Positions 24,674 through 33,349 are shown, numbered from the stretch's first letter. The stretch: DNA of 64,000 nt from an uncultured Granulicatella sp. (GCF_938030755.1 NZ_CALHIF010000056.1:9821-73820), one strand, 5' to 3'. Notes: generated by a model not told the origin, from the letters alone. Made by a program: numbers and translations.

Positions 24674-27031
24674 ATGAATTCGAAAATCGAAAAGGTTTTA
24701 GAATTTGATAAAATTAGAGCCCAATTAGCAGAATATGCCACCTCCGAAAAAGGAAAGCAAATGATTAAAGAACTTCCAATAGAAGTGGAAGAAAAGGCGA
24801 TTCAAAATAAAATCGAAGAAACTTCAGATGGAGTGGAACTCCTTCGTTTAAAACAAGGAATTCCGATTCCACGGTTGAAAGATATTAGTGTTGCCTTGAA
24901 ACGATTGGAATTAGAAGCGGGACTGAATGGGCGCGAATTAAGTGACATTTTACGTGTGTTAACAACAACGCATGAGGTAGAACGTTTCTTTGAAAAAGTT
25001 GAAGAAGAGGAAATTTCTTTAAAGCGCATCCCTCGACTAGTTGAAAAATTAGAAAGTATTCCTGAAGTGACGAAGGAACTAGAAGCATCGATTCGAGAAG
25101 ATGGATATGTATTAGATAGTGCGTCTCCTACCTTGCATGGTATTCGAGTAGGCATTCAGAAAACGGAACAAGAGATTCGTCGCCAAATGGATCAATACCT
25201 CACAGGAAAGAATGCCCAGTATTTAAGTGATACGATTATTACGATTCGTAATGACCGCTATGTACTTCCGGTAAAAGCAGAGTATAAATCTGTTTTTGGA
25301 GGTACTGTACATGACCAAAGTGCAACAGGTCAGACTCTCTTCATGGAGCCTCAAGCAGTTGTTAATTTGAATAATAAATTACGAGAATATCAAGTCCAAG
25401 AAAAGCGTGAAGTCGAACGCATTTTATGGGAACTTTCTCAAAAACTCATGCCATACACGAATTCATTGCATCAAAATCATCATGTATTAGCACGATTAGA
25501 CGTAGTGAATGCAAAGGCTCAATATGCTAATAAAATAAAGGCAACAGAACCTAGTATTGACCGTCAGAATCATGTCGCGCTTTGGAAAGCATGGCATCCA
25601 CTATTAGACCGGGAGAAGGCTGTGGCAAACGATATTATTCTTGGAGAAGAGTATCAAGCCATTGTTATTACAGGGCCGAATACGGGTGGGAAAACCATTC
25701 TCTTGAAGACGGTCGGTGTCATTCAACTGATGGCACAGATGGGACTGTATATTCCTGCTGGTGAAAATAGCCGAGTAAGAATCTTTACCGAGATTTTTGC
25801 AGATATTGGGGATGAACAATCGATTGAACAAAACCTATCAACGTTCTCTTCTCATATGTCGAATATCGTGTCTATTTTGAAACAAATCAACGACAAGACC
25901 TTGATTTTAATCGACGAAATTGGTTCAGGAACAGATCCACAAGAAGGCTCGTCTCTTGCAATTGCGATTCTCGATTATATTGCAAGTAAACAAAGTTATG
26001 TGATTGCCTCAACGCACTATCCTGAGTTGAAAGCATACGGTTATGACCGTCCTAAAACCATTAATGCGAGTATGGAATTTGATGGGGATACCCTTCAACC
26101 AACTTATCAACTCTTACTAGGAGTACCAGGGCGTAGTAATGCCTTTGATATTTCAAAACGTCTTGGGCTACCACCTGTCATTATCGACCAAGCGCGCGGA
26201 CTTCTATCTGAAGAAGACCAAGACTTGAATGCGATGATTAGTGACTTGGAACAAAAACGTCGCCGTGCACAGCGTGATGCCGATAAGATGCGTCATCAAT
26301 TAGAGTTAAGCACACAGTTATTAGAAGATTTGCAAAAGGAAACGGAACAGTTTAAAGCCAATAAAGCAAGACTTCTAGAAGAAGCCAAAGAGCGTGCTAA
26401 TACTTTAATTGAACAAAGTAAGGATGATGCGGATAAAATCTTGTCTGAAATCCGCGAATTACAACTGAGAAGCAAGCAAAGTACGGTTAAAGAACACGAA
26501 ATGATTGAGAAGAAGACTGCTTTGACAGACTTGAAACATGAGCAAGCCTTGAAGAAGAATAAAGTCCTTCGTAAAGAAAAAGCGAAGAAGGCGCTGCAAG
26601 TCGGACAAAGTGTCGAAGTTCTTTCATTTGGACAACGCGGAACTCTTGTTGAAAAAGTCAGTGACGAGGAATGGGTTGTTCAAATGGGGATTATCAAGAT
26701 GAAGATTGCTATAGAAGACTTAGCCCCAATTGCCGAAACGCAAGAAGCCAAACAACAAGTGATTGTGAAAAGTGCTAGAAGTAGTCATGTCTCTTCAGAA
26801 TTAGACTTACGTGGAAAACGATACGAAGAAGCGATGAAGGATTTAGAGTTATATCTGGATGCAGCCATTCTTGCGAACTATCCACGTGTCACGATTATTC
26901 ATGGACGTGGAACAGGAGCCATCCAGCAAGGCGTTCATAAGGTGCTACGTAGCCACCGTTCTGTTGCAAGTTTTGAATTTGCGCCGATGAATACGGGTGG
27001 AAATGGAGCGACCATCGTGACCTTTAAGTAA
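24674..27031 (+). CDS. mutS2: Endonuclease MutS2 / ribosome rescue factor
   Basis: A 785-residue MutS homologue without the mismatch-recognition domain. Members suppress recombination and, as RqcU, split collided ribosomes. Order: core and lever helices (residues about 1-310), ATPase with Walker A GPNTGGKT and Walker B LILIDEIGSGTDPQEG, a long coiled coil (about 515-640), a KOW-like segment (VGQSVEVLSFGQRGTLVEK) and a C-terminal Smr domain (LDLRGKRYEEA ... IIHGRGTGAIQQGV). The start at 24674 has AAGGA upstream. The longer in-frame start lies within the terminator hairpin. Confidence 0.96.
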   Translation: MNSKIEKVLEFDKIRAQLAEYATSEKGKQMIKELPIEVEEKAIQNKIEETSDGVELLRLKQGIPIPRLKDISVALKRLELEAGLNGRELSDILRVLTTTHEVERFFEKVEEEEISLKRIPRLVEKLESIPEVTKELEASIREDGYVLDSASPTLHGIRVGIQKTEQEIRRQMDQYLTGKNAQYLSDTIITIRNDRYVLPVKAEYKSVFGGTVHDQSATGQTLFMEPQAVVNLNNKLREYQVQEKREVERILWELSQKLMPYTNSLHQNHHVLARLDVVNAKAQYANKIKATEPSIDRQNHVALWKAWHPLLDREKAVANDIILGEEYQAIVITGPNTGGKTILLKTVGVIQLMAQMGLYIPAGENSRVRIFTEIFADIGDEQSIEQNLSTFSSHMSNIVSILKQINDKTLILIDEIGSGTDPQEGSSLAIAILDYIASKQSYVIASTHYPELKAYGYDRPKTINASMEFDGDTLQPTYQLLLGVPGRSNAFDISKRLGLPPVIIDQARGLLSEEDQDLNAMISDLEQKRRRAQRDADKMRHQLELSTQLLEDLQKETEQFKANKARLLEEAKERANTLIEQSKDDADKILSEIRELQLRSKQSTVKEHEMIEKKTALTDLKHEQALKKNKVLRKEKAKKALQVGQSVEVLSFGQRGTLVEKVSDEEWVVQMGIIKMKIAIEDLAPIAETQEAKQQVIVKSARSSHVSSELDLRGKRYEEAMKDLELYLDAAILANYPRVTIIHGRGTGAIQQGVHKVLRSHRSVASFEFAPMNTGGNGATIVTFK

Positions 27032-27107
27032 ACCGTGAGCAGAATAGTTGGTCACCTTCCGGGGTGTTGCTATACTAGGTTTATAGAAAAAGGAAAGGAT
27101 GATTCGA

Positions 27108-27419
27108 ATGGTAAAATCATTAACAGATAAAAACTTTGTAGAAGAAACTAAAGATGGAGTTGTTTTAGTAGATTTTTGGGCTACATGGTGTGGACCATGT
27201 CGTATGCAAGGACCAGTTATTGACCAATTAGACGAGGAAATGGGAGACAAAGTAACTTTCACTAAAGTGGATGTGGACGAAAACCCTGAAACCGCTCGTG
27301 CTTTTGGGATTATGAGCATTCCAACTTTATTAATCAAAAAAGATGGAGAAGTGGTTAATAAAGTAGTTGGCTACCATGCTAAAGAACAATTAGAAGAATT
27401 GTTAGCACAATATTTATAA
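27108..27419 (+). CDS. trxA: Thioredoxin
   Basis: A 103-residue classical thioredoxin that reduces protein disulfides using thioredoxin reductase (not in this window). The active site is WCGPC (in DFWATWCGPCRMQGP), and the cis-proline loop is SIPTLL. The ATG at 27108 has AAAGG 8 bases upstream; the ATG at 27099 overlaps the site. It follows mutS2 by 76 bases and ends at a strong terminator. Confidence 0.97.
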   Translation: MVKSLTDKNFVEETKDGVVLVDFWATWCGPCRMQGPVIDQLDEEMGDKVTFTKVDVDENPETARAFGIMSIPTLLIKKDGEVVNKVVGYHAKEQLEELLAQYL

Positions 27420-27432
27420 AATCATATTTTTG

Positions 27433-27482
27433 AAGGAGTGATGAAGCAAGGAGAACCCTTGTTTTATCACTCCTTTTTTTAT
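27433..27482 (+). terminator. Terminator after trxA
   Basis: AAGGAGTGAT pairs with ATCACTCCTT, with an inner AAGG...CCTT stem and a following run of seven T residues. Confidence 0.85.
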
Positions 27483-27506
27483 TTTCAAAATAATTAAAAA
27501 AAAGTG

Positions 27507-27535
27507 TTGACAAAATAGTTTTTTAGTTTTATAGT
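27507..27535 (+). promoter_or_regulatory. Promoter of the GntR-ABC operon
   Basis: TTGACA at 27507-27512 and TATAGT at 27530-27535 have 17-base spacing. The -10 overlaps the first bases of an inverted repeat. Confidence 0.8.
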
Positions 27536-27555
27536 TAATTACACAAGTAACTAAC
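27534..27555. promoter_or_regulatory. Likely GntR (YtrA-type) operator
   Basis: GTTAATTAC-ACAA-GTAACTAAC is a 9-4-9 inverted repeat with one mismatch. It starts within the -10 and covers the expected transcription start. The first gene downstream encodes a GntR repressor, so autoregulation is the simplest reading. Confidence 0.65.
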
Positions 27556-27586
27556 CAACAAACATAAAACTTAAAGGAGGTGCGTT

Positions 27587-27952
27587 ATGAAATTTGATTT
27601 TCAAAGTGATATCCCGTTATTTCAACAAGTAGCCAATCAACTAGAAGAAGAAATCTTCCATGAAGTCTACAAAGAAGGAGATCAAGTACCGTCGACAACT
27701 GAGATTTCCACAGGGTATCAAATCAATCCAGCAACAGTATTGAAAGGAATGAACTTACTCGTGAGCGAACAAGTATTAGAAAAAAGAAGAGGCCTTGGAA
27801 CGTTTGTAGCAGAAGGGGCAAGAAAAATTATTCTAAGCAAAAAGCAAAATGAATTTGCGAATCAGATGGTCCCAAATTTTTTAAAAGAAGCGCAAGCACT
27901 AGGAATTACAAAAGAAGAATTAGTTAAAATTATCGAAGGAGGGTTCCAATAA
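27587..27952 (+). CDS. GntR family transcriptional regulator, YtrA-type
   Basis: A 121-residue repressor. The N-terminal winged helix-turn-helix (residues about 1-75; PLFQQVANQLEEEIFHEVYKEGDQVPSTTEISTGYQINPATVLKGMNLL) is followed by only a short helical tail. That short effector region defines the YtrA subfamily, which typically controls adjacent ABC exporter genes, often in response to cell-wall antibiotics. AAAGGAGG lies upstream of the ATG. The stop overlaps the next start by one base (TAATG). Confidence 0.93.
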   Translation: MKFDFQSDIPLFQQVANQLEEEIFHEVYKEGDQVPSTTEISTGYQINPATVLKGMNLLVSEQVLEKRRGLGTFVAEGARKIILSKKQNEFANQMVPNFLKEAQALGITKEELVKIIEGGFQ

Positions 27953-28803
27953 TGAGTATTGAAGTCAAAGATTTAAAGAAGAAGTATTTCAAAAAAGAAG
28001 CGGTGAAAGGAGCAACGTTCACGATTGAACCAGAAAGTATTATCGGGTTACTTGGACGAAATGGTGCCGGAAAGAGTACAGTGCTGAATATGATTGCTCG
28101 CCGTATCGAAAAGACAAGCGGGGACATCACTCTTGATGGGGTTGACCTTCATAAGAATCCAAATGCGATGCATGAAGTGTACTTATCCAGTTCGGATAAC
28201 TGGTTCCCTCAAGAATATAAATTCAAAGATCTCCTTGCTATCTATCAAGGGACTTACCCAGAATTTGATATGGAATTTGCCCAAGACCTCATCAAAGTGT
28301 TCGATGTGAAGGTGAAAGAAAAATACTCAAAAGCTTCAACAGGGTATAAAAGTATCATGAAAATTATCCTAGCGCTTGCCAACCCTAGCGAATACATCTT
28401 CTTAGATGAACCAGTACTTGGACTGGATGCGAACCACCGCCAACTTTTCAATAAGAAGTTGCTTGAAGCGTATGCGCGCCGTCCTCGTACATTTGTGATT
28501 GCAACCCATTTAATCGAAGAAGTAGCCTCAATTTTAGAAAAAGTCATTGTGATTAAAGACGGAGTAGTGACAGAAGAAGTACTGGTCGAAGATGTTCTTC
28601 GTAAAGGATACGTCGTTAGTGGAGCGTCTCCATTAGTACAAGAATATGTGGCCGGTAAAAAGATTCTTGAAACAGATCAAATCGGAAACCATACAAGAAG
28701 CGTAGTGATTGGGCCTAAGGAAGAAGCACAACCTGGATTAGAGTTTTCTCCATTAACCTTACAAGATTACTTTATCTCAATCACTCGAAAGGAGAATGAA
28801 TAA
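27952..28803 (+). CDS. ABC transporter ATP-binding protein
   Basis: A 283-residue ATPase. Walker A is GRNGAGKST, the signature is degenerate (STGYKSIMKI in place of LSGGQ) and Walker B is YIFLDEPVLGLD. The switch histidine is in IATHLIEE. A C-terminal extension of about 70 residues follows the ATPase core. The weakened signature motif resembles YtrB-type ATPases linked to YtrA regulators. It acts with the permease encoded next; cargo is unknown, and antimicrobial peptide or cell-wall stress is only a family-level guess. Confidence 0.92.
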   Translation: MSIEVKDLKKKYFKKEAVKGATFTIEPESIIGLLGRNGAGKSTVLNMIARRIEKTSGDITLDGVDLHKNPNAMHEVYLSSSDNWFPQEYKFKDLLAIYQGTYPEFDMEFAQDLIKVFDVKVKEKYSKASTGYKSIMKIILALANPSEYIFLDEPVLGLDANHRQLFNKKLLEAYARRPRTFVIATHLIEEVASILEKVIVIKDGVVTEEVLVEDVLRKGYVVSGASPLVQEYVAGKKILETDQIGNHTRSVVIGPKEEAQPGLEFSPLTLQDYFISITRKENE

Positions 28804-28804
28804 G

Positions 28805-29530
28805 ATGAACCGTTTATTATCAGTTGTCAGCATGGGATTAGCAAGAAGATGGAAAACAATTTTAATGTTCTTAGGAATTTGGTGGATTATTACAAGTTTC
28901 TTAATGAAGATTTTTGCAAATGGGGACTTTAGCACATTCGGTACTTATTTCCCAATTTACTTTGATAATGAAATTGCATTGATTATCTTAATCATTGGGA
29001 TTGGCTATATCGTTGAACAATTCCGTCTAGAAAGTCAATTAGGATTAACAAGAAAAGAACAAATCGAAAGCTTATTCATCCAAACGCTTGTCGATTCTGG
29101 AATCATCACTTTGATTTACGCCTTATTACTTTCATTAAGAAGTGGAGTTTCATTGGGCTCAGTAACCATTCAATCGCACTTAGGAGACCTATCTAATCCA
29201 GAAAATATTGTGATTAGCATCGCAGTCTTTTTCGTGAAAGTCGTTCTAATTCACCTAATCGCAAATGTTCTTGGAATTGTGCTTAATAAATTTAATCAAA
29301 AAACAGGAATCTATGGACTAGGCCTAGTGTTCTTGATTACTGCATTAATTGGAGGAAGTTTTACTCGCCAAATTAGTGATGGCCAAATGCCAGGTTTTGT
29401 AACAGCTTTTCTAGAATTTCTTAATATCATTACAACACATAAAGTGGAATCCATTTCTATCGCATTAGTGATTCTAGTGGCACTTCAAATCCTCGTTACA
29501 AGAAAACACCAAAGCATCACTCCAGAATAA
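28805..29530 (+). CDS. ABC transporter permease, six-helix type
   Basis: A 241-residue membrane protein with about six hydrophobic segments (near residues 15-40, 55-75, 95-115, 140-165, 170-190 and 215-235). No enzymatic motif is seen. It is the third gene of the GntR-ABC unit and presumably forms the channel. I start it at the ATG at 28805, 9 bases after GGAG. The ATG at 28796 lies 2 bases from that site, inside the ATPase gene. Confidence 0.85.
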   Translation: MNRLLSVVSMGLARRWKTILMFLGIWWIITSFLMKIFANGDFSTFGTYFPIYFDNEIALIILIIGIGYIVEQFRLESQLGLTRKEQIESLFIQTLVDSGIITLIYALLLSLRSGVSLGSVTIQSHLGDLSNPENIVISIAVFFVKVVLIHLIANVLGIVLNKFNQKTGIYGLGLVFLITALIGGSFTRQISDGQMPGFVTAFLEFLNIITTHKVESISIALVILVALQILVTRKHQSITPE

Positions 29531-29540
29531 AATCTATCCC

Positions 29541-29570
29541 AGAACTCCTGCACTCAGGAGTTCTTTTTGT
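29541..29570 (+). terminator. Terminator after the ABC operon
   Basis: AGAACTCCTG (29541-29550), loop CACT, CAGGAGTTCT, then T residues. Confidence 0.9.
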
Positions 29571-29635
29571 TTTGGGCGGAGGTTTTTCCCCTTTCTTTTT
29601 TTGGTCTATTAATCGTACTTCAAAAAAGTTGAATG

Positions 29636-29887
29636 CACCAATGTTTGAATGAAAAGGCTAGAGGAGTCAAACGGAGTGCCTACCGGATTCTATAGTGTGA
29701 GTAATAGCGAGTATAACTGATGCGAATTAGCAGTAGTTAGGAATTTATTCCTTACTACTGCTTTGAGGCTCAGTAGGTGAGAGACCACGGCTCGAACCGC
29801 TACAGCTATTACAAACACTATGAAGATATCCGATAAAAGCACGCAGTGCAGACTCTCCAAAGCCTTTTCATTCAAACATTGAAGGTG
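29636..29887 (+). repeat. Dispersed hairpin repeat, copy D
   Basis: About 250 bp between the ABC operon and the racemase gene. The outer arms pair CACC(T)AATGTTTGAATGAAAAGGCT with AGCCTTTTCATTCAAACATT, apart from small differences. The core holds TGCGAATTAG, the hairpin GCAGTAGTTAGGAA/TTCCTTACTACTGC, TTTGAGGCT, GAGACC and GGCTCGAACC. GCTATTAC and ATGAAGATATCCG follow, as in copy A. The next gene's extended -10 (TGGTATACT, 29961-29969) lies about 75 bases beyond. Nothing else was recognised in this stretch. Confidence 0.85.
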
Positions 29888-30002
29888 TTTAAAAGGTATT
29901 TATTGGTTGGTTAACTTTTTCATAAACAAAACCACATTTGAATCAGCGTCACGCGAACTATGGTATACTATAGAAGACAAAAGATAGAGAGGTTGGCAAA
30001 AT

Positions 30003-31451
30003 ATGAAAAGACCAATTGGATTTATTGATTCTGGTGTTGGAGGCTTAACGGTTCTCAAAGAAGCCTTAAAACAATTACCAAACGAATCAATGATCTTCTT
30101 AGGAGATTCTGCTCGTTGCCCATATGGGACAAGACCGAAAGAAGAGATTCGCCAATATACGTTGGAAATGGTGCAATTTTTACTACAAAAGAATATAAAA
30201 ATGCTGGTCATTGCCTGTAATACGGCTACAGCAGTCGTCTTAGAGGAATTACAACAAACTTTAGAGATTCCGGTGGTGGGAGTGATTCAACCAGGAAGCT
30301 TGGCGGCTATCAAGCAAACATCTAATGACCGAATCGGAGTATTGGGGACGAATGCTACCATTTCAAGTAAAGTGTATCCAAAAACAATGCATGACAAGAA
30401 TAAGAACATTCAAGTATTTGATATTGCTTGTCCAAACTTTGTTCCACTTGTCGAAAATAATCAATCGGACACCCCAGAAGCTTGGGAAATTGTAAATGAA
30501 ACCCTCAAACCATTAGAAGGAACCAATGTAGATACAGTAATTTTGGGTTGTACACATTATCCGCTTTTAAGAAAAACGATTCAAAAAGTTGTTGGAAATC
30601 AAGTTTCCTTGATTGATTCAGGTGCAGAAACGGTTTCTAGTGTGAGTGCTCTTTTAGATTATTGTAAGCTCAGTGAAACTCCTGAAACCAATCCAAATCC
30701 TACTTTAGAAATTTATACAACGGGAGATGCAACACTTTTTGAAGAGATTGCTGAAAATTGGCTCCATAGAAAAAGATTAGAGGTGAAGAGGGTGACTTTA
30801 GAGGAAAAATTAACGCCTATTCAACTTGACAAAGAAATTGTTATTGCAACGAATAATGTTGGAAAAGCAAAAGAATTTGCCAAAATTTTTGAACCAAAGG
30901 GCTATAAGGTTAAAACCTTAAAAGATTTCCCAGAATTAGATGAAGTAGAAGAAACAGGAACGACTTTTGAGGAAAATGCGAGACTGAAAGCAGAAACGAT
31001 TGCGAATGCTTTACAAACAATTGTTTTAGCAGATGATTCAGGACTTTGTGTAGATGCCCTAGAAGGACTTCCAGGAGTTTATTCAGCCAGATTTGCGGGA
31101 GAAGCGAAGAATGATGCGGCTAATAATGCAAAACTGTTATCAGAACTAGGTGGACTTAAAGGAAAGGAAAGGGCAGCTCATTTCACGTGTTGTTTAGTAT
31201 TGGCAGCGCCTTTTCAGGAATCACTTGTAGTACAGGCAGAATGTCACGGAGAAATTGCTACTTTACCGTCAGGAGACAGTGGATTTGGTTATGATCCATT
31301 ATTTTTAGTGCCAGAGTACCAAAAAACATTTGCAGAACTAGGAATGGATATCAAAAATAAAATTAGCCACCGCGCAAAAGCGATTGAATTATTGGTTGGA
31401 AAATGGGAACAATGGACAAACTCTTTAGGAGATGTGGAGGAAACCGAATGA
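30003..31451 (+). CDS. Fusion protein: glutamate racemase + XTP/dITP pyrophosphatase (MurI-RdgB)
   Basis: A 482-residue single reading frame joins two enzymes. Residues 1 to about 265 are glutamate racemase, which makes D-glutamate for peptidoglycan. They show IDSGVGGLTV, catalytic Cys72 (VIACNTATA) and Cys183 (LGCTHYPLL). Residues about 278-475 are the Ham1/RdgB pyrophosphatase that removes deaminated purine nucleotides: IATNNVGKAKEF, ADDSGLCVDAL (344-354), GFGYDPLF (427-434) and SHRAKA (455-460). The linker is about 12 residues (TLEEKLTPIQLD). The two genes are neighbours in many Firmicutes, so this looks like a fusion by loss of a stop. The next gene overlaps by 4 bases. Confidence 0.95.
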   Translation: MKRPIGFIDSGVGGLTVLKEALKQLPNESMIFLGDSARCPYGTRPKEEIRQYTLEMVQFLLQKNIKMLVIACNTATAVVLEELQQTLEIPVVGVIQPGSLAAIKQTSNDRIGVLGTNATISSKVYPKTMHDKNKNIQVFDIACPNFVPLVENNQSDTPEAWEIVNETLKPLEGTNVDTVILGCTHYPLLRKTIQKVVGNQVSLIDSGAETVSSVSALLDYCKLSETPETNPNPTLEIYTTGDATLFEEIAENWLHRKRLEVKRVTLEEKLTPIQLDKEIVIATNNVGKAKEFAKIFEPKGYKVKTLKDFPELDEVEETGTTFEENARLKAETIANALQTIVLADDSGLCVDALEGLPGVYSARFAGEAKNDAANNAKLLSELGGLKGKERAAHFTCCLVLAAPFQESLVVQAECHGEIATLPSGDSGFGYDPLFLVPEYQKTFAELGMDIKNKISHRAKAIELLVGKWEQWTNSLGDVEETE

Positions 31452-31996
31452 AAATAGTCATTGTCAGTGATAATCATGGTCAAGAGTTGACGCTCAAGAA
31501 AATTTTTGATCATTTTTCTGGAGAAAAAGTAACTTTTGTTCATACAGGGGATTCTGAGTTTCCTTATAAGGATGGATTATTATCTCATTGTGTGAGAGTT
31601 ACAGGAAATTGTGATTATGATATCGAGTATCCTGAGTTTGAGGTGTTTGAAGTAGAAGGCATTACGTTCTTTGTCACTCATGGGCATCATCAATATGTAA
31701 ATGCTGGAAGAGAGTATTTAGCAAATATGGCTAAAGAAAAAGGGGCTAGTATAGCTTTGTACGGGCACACTCATAAGCTTAATGCAGAGACTGTTGATGG
31801 AGTTTTATGTATTAATTCAGGATCAACGAATTTTCCAAGAGGGACTTATGCAGGAACAGCGAGCTATGCTGTATTAGAGATTTTATCAAAAGAACGAATT
31901 CGTTTAACGTATTATACGACGAAGCATGAAGTATTAGATGATTTAGTTTTAAACTATACTTGGAGCCCTGAAGGAGGTTATACGCTTGATTCATAA
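31448..31996 (+). CDS. YfcE/MJ0936-family metallophosphoesterase
   Basis: A 182-residue calcineurin-like phosphodiesterase. Metal-binding motifs appear in order: VSDNHG (Asp and His), HTGDSE, TGNCDY (Asn), THGHHQ and YGHTHK. Small members cleave phosphodiesters in vitro and have no firm natural substrate. The ATG at 31448 overlaps the fusion gene's stop (ATGA), with GGAGG upstream, so translation is coupled. The order murI-rdgB-yfcE-cbpB is conserved in Firmicutes. Confidence 0.92.
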   Translation: MKIVIVSDNHGQELTLKKIFDHFSGEKVTFVHTGDSEFPYKDGLLSHCVRVTGNCDYDIEYPEFEVFEVEGITFFVTHGHHQYVNAGREYLANMAKEKGASIALYGHTHKLNAETVDGVLCINSGSTNFPRGTYAGTASYAVLEILSKERIRLTYYTTKHEVLDDLVLNYTWSPEGGYTLDS

Positions 31997-32450
31997 GAGA
32001 ATACAAGAATTATTATTGGAAAACCGAGAGCAGCTCTTTATTGATGCTGAGAATGTAGCGATTCTACAAGAAGACCATACATTAGAGCATGCCATGTTAG
32101 TTCTTACGAATGTACGATATTCTTTAATTCCTGTTTTGAATAAAGAAAATCAAATTGTCGGCTTAGTGTCTTTAGCGATGATTTTGCAGAAGATTACTGG
32201 AGTCGAGCAAATTCATATGAATCAACTCAGTAAGTATAAAGTTCGTGATGTCATGAAGACGGAGTTTCCAACGATTTTCGTTGATACGGATATGGAAGAT
32301 GTATTGAGGGATTTAGTGGATCAAAGTTTTATTTGTATTACAAATGAAAACCAAGAATTTTTAGGAATTGTGACTAGAAAAGAAGTATTGAAACGCATTA
32401 ATTTCATGGTTCATGAATTAACTAGAGAATTTGATTTAGTTGAAAAATAA
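31986..32450 (+). CDS. cbpB: CBS-domain protein, CbpB-like (predicted c-di-AMP binder)
   Basis: A 154-residue protein made of two CBS domains (about residues 20-75 and 85-145) and no enzymatic part. Its length and its place after yfcE match CbpB/DarB/YkuL. In Listeria and Bacillus these bind c-di-AMP and, when free, activate Rel or pyruvate carboxylase. It starts with TTG at 31986, 8 bases after GAAGGAGG and 11 bases before the previous stop, a case where the Shine-Dalgarno site decides the start. A terminator follows. Confidence 0.85.
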   Translation: MIHKRIQELLLENREQLFIDAENVAILQEDHTLEHAMLVLTNVRYSLIPVLNKENQIVGLVSLAMILQKITGVEQIHMNQLSKYKVRDVMKTEFPTIFVDTDMEDVLRDLVDQSFICITNENQEFLGIVTRKEVLKRINFMVHELTREFDLVEK

Positions 32451-32482
32451 AAAAGAAGGCGAAAATTTTTCGCCTTCTTTTA
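32451..32482. terminator. Bidirectional terminator between cbpB and mscS-like gene
   Basis: AAAAGAAGGCGAAAA pairs with TTTTTCGCCTTCTTTT; it serves convergent genes. Confidence 0.88.
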
Positions 32483-33349
32483 TTTTGTCAGATAGGGAAT
32501 TGTTGGAGTCGAAAGGTCAATTCCTTTTTTTAATAATGCTTCTTGATATAAAGTTAAGTATTTTTGATAAGTTGCATGTTGCAATCCATTCTTCGTCATG
32601 ATAGAAATCGTGAAGACAAATTGTCCAGTTGGTTTTGTTTGAGGGCCTACAATATTTGGGGCAGAAGCTAGAGCCTCATCCGATTTAGCATATCGAGTAT
32701 TAACGGCTTCGATGGTTTCATAGACCGTTTTTAAATCAACATTACTATTGAGTGGAAGTTCGATTAAAGCTCTCATATTTCCTCTAGACTGGTTACTAAC
32801 GATGGTAATGTTGCGATTGGGAATGTAATGCAGGGTTCCATCATATCCTCGAACTTGGGTTGTACGAACGCCAACGCTCGCAATCGTTCCAGAGATGGTA
32901 TTAATTAAAACAGCATCCCCGACTTCAAATTGACGTTCCATTAAGATAAACAATCCATTGATGACATCTGATAAGAAACCTTGTGCTCCTAGTCCTAAAG
33001 CAACCCCAGCAATTCCGGCACCTGCTAGTAAACTAGAAATTGGGACTCCGATAATCGAAAGAATCCAATAAATCAAAATGAAATATAAGAAATAATCCAA
33101 CATATTCTCTAATAATTTAAGAATGGTTTTCTTGCGACTTTCCGATTGAGTAGAGACTCTCATAGAAGAGAGAATGGTTTTCTTAAAAAGAAAATGAGCT
33201 AGTTTTTTTCCTAAATAAAATAGTAAGAATAAAATAATGAGTGAGAGTAGTTTAGTAAAGAGAGTAGATAAAATAGATTCCCATTCAATCCCATTCCAAT
33301 AATTGATAAAGAAATTAGAGATGGAATCGAACCATAAAAATACACGCAT
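32480..33349 (-). CDS. MscS family small-conductance mechanosensitive channel
   Basis: A 289-residue channel that opens on osmotic downshock. It has three membrane helices (about residues 28-50, 70-100 and 105-135). The pore helix is glycine/alanine-rich (LLAGAGIAGVALGLGAQGFLSDVINGLFILMERQFEVGD). A cytoplasmic beta domain (TTQVRGYDGTLHYIPNRNI) and alpha/beta tail follow. This fits the YkuT/YggB class. The ATG at 33349 has AAGGA upstream. An in-frame extension of 23 codons lacks one. Confidence 0.93.
   Translation of the reverse strand: MRVFLWFDSISNFFINYWNGIEWESILSTLFTKLLSLIILFLLFYLGKKLAHFLFKKTILSSMRVSTQSESRKKTILKLLENMLDYFLYFILIYWILSIIGVPISSLLAGAGIAGVALGLGAQGFLSDVINGLFILMERQFEVGDAVLINTISGTIASVGVRTTQVRGYDGTLHYIPNRNITIVSNQSRGNMRALIELPLNSNVDLKTVYETIEAVNTRYAKSDEALASAPNIVGPQTKPTGQFVFTISIMTKNGLQHATYQKYLTLYQEALLKKGIDLSTPTIPYLTK

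Noticed and set aside
24802..25155. 117-codon minus-strand frame inside mutS2
   Set aside because: Shadow of mutS2 in antisense, Ser/Arg-rich, without ribosome binding site.
26945..27337. 130-codon minus-strand frame over mutS2 and trxA
   Set aside because: It crosses two well-supported genes in antisense and has no motif.
27833..27850. Lys-rich codon run in the GntR gene as slippage site
   Set aside because: The A-rich stretch is short and the frame is intact; nothing suggests programmed frameshifting.
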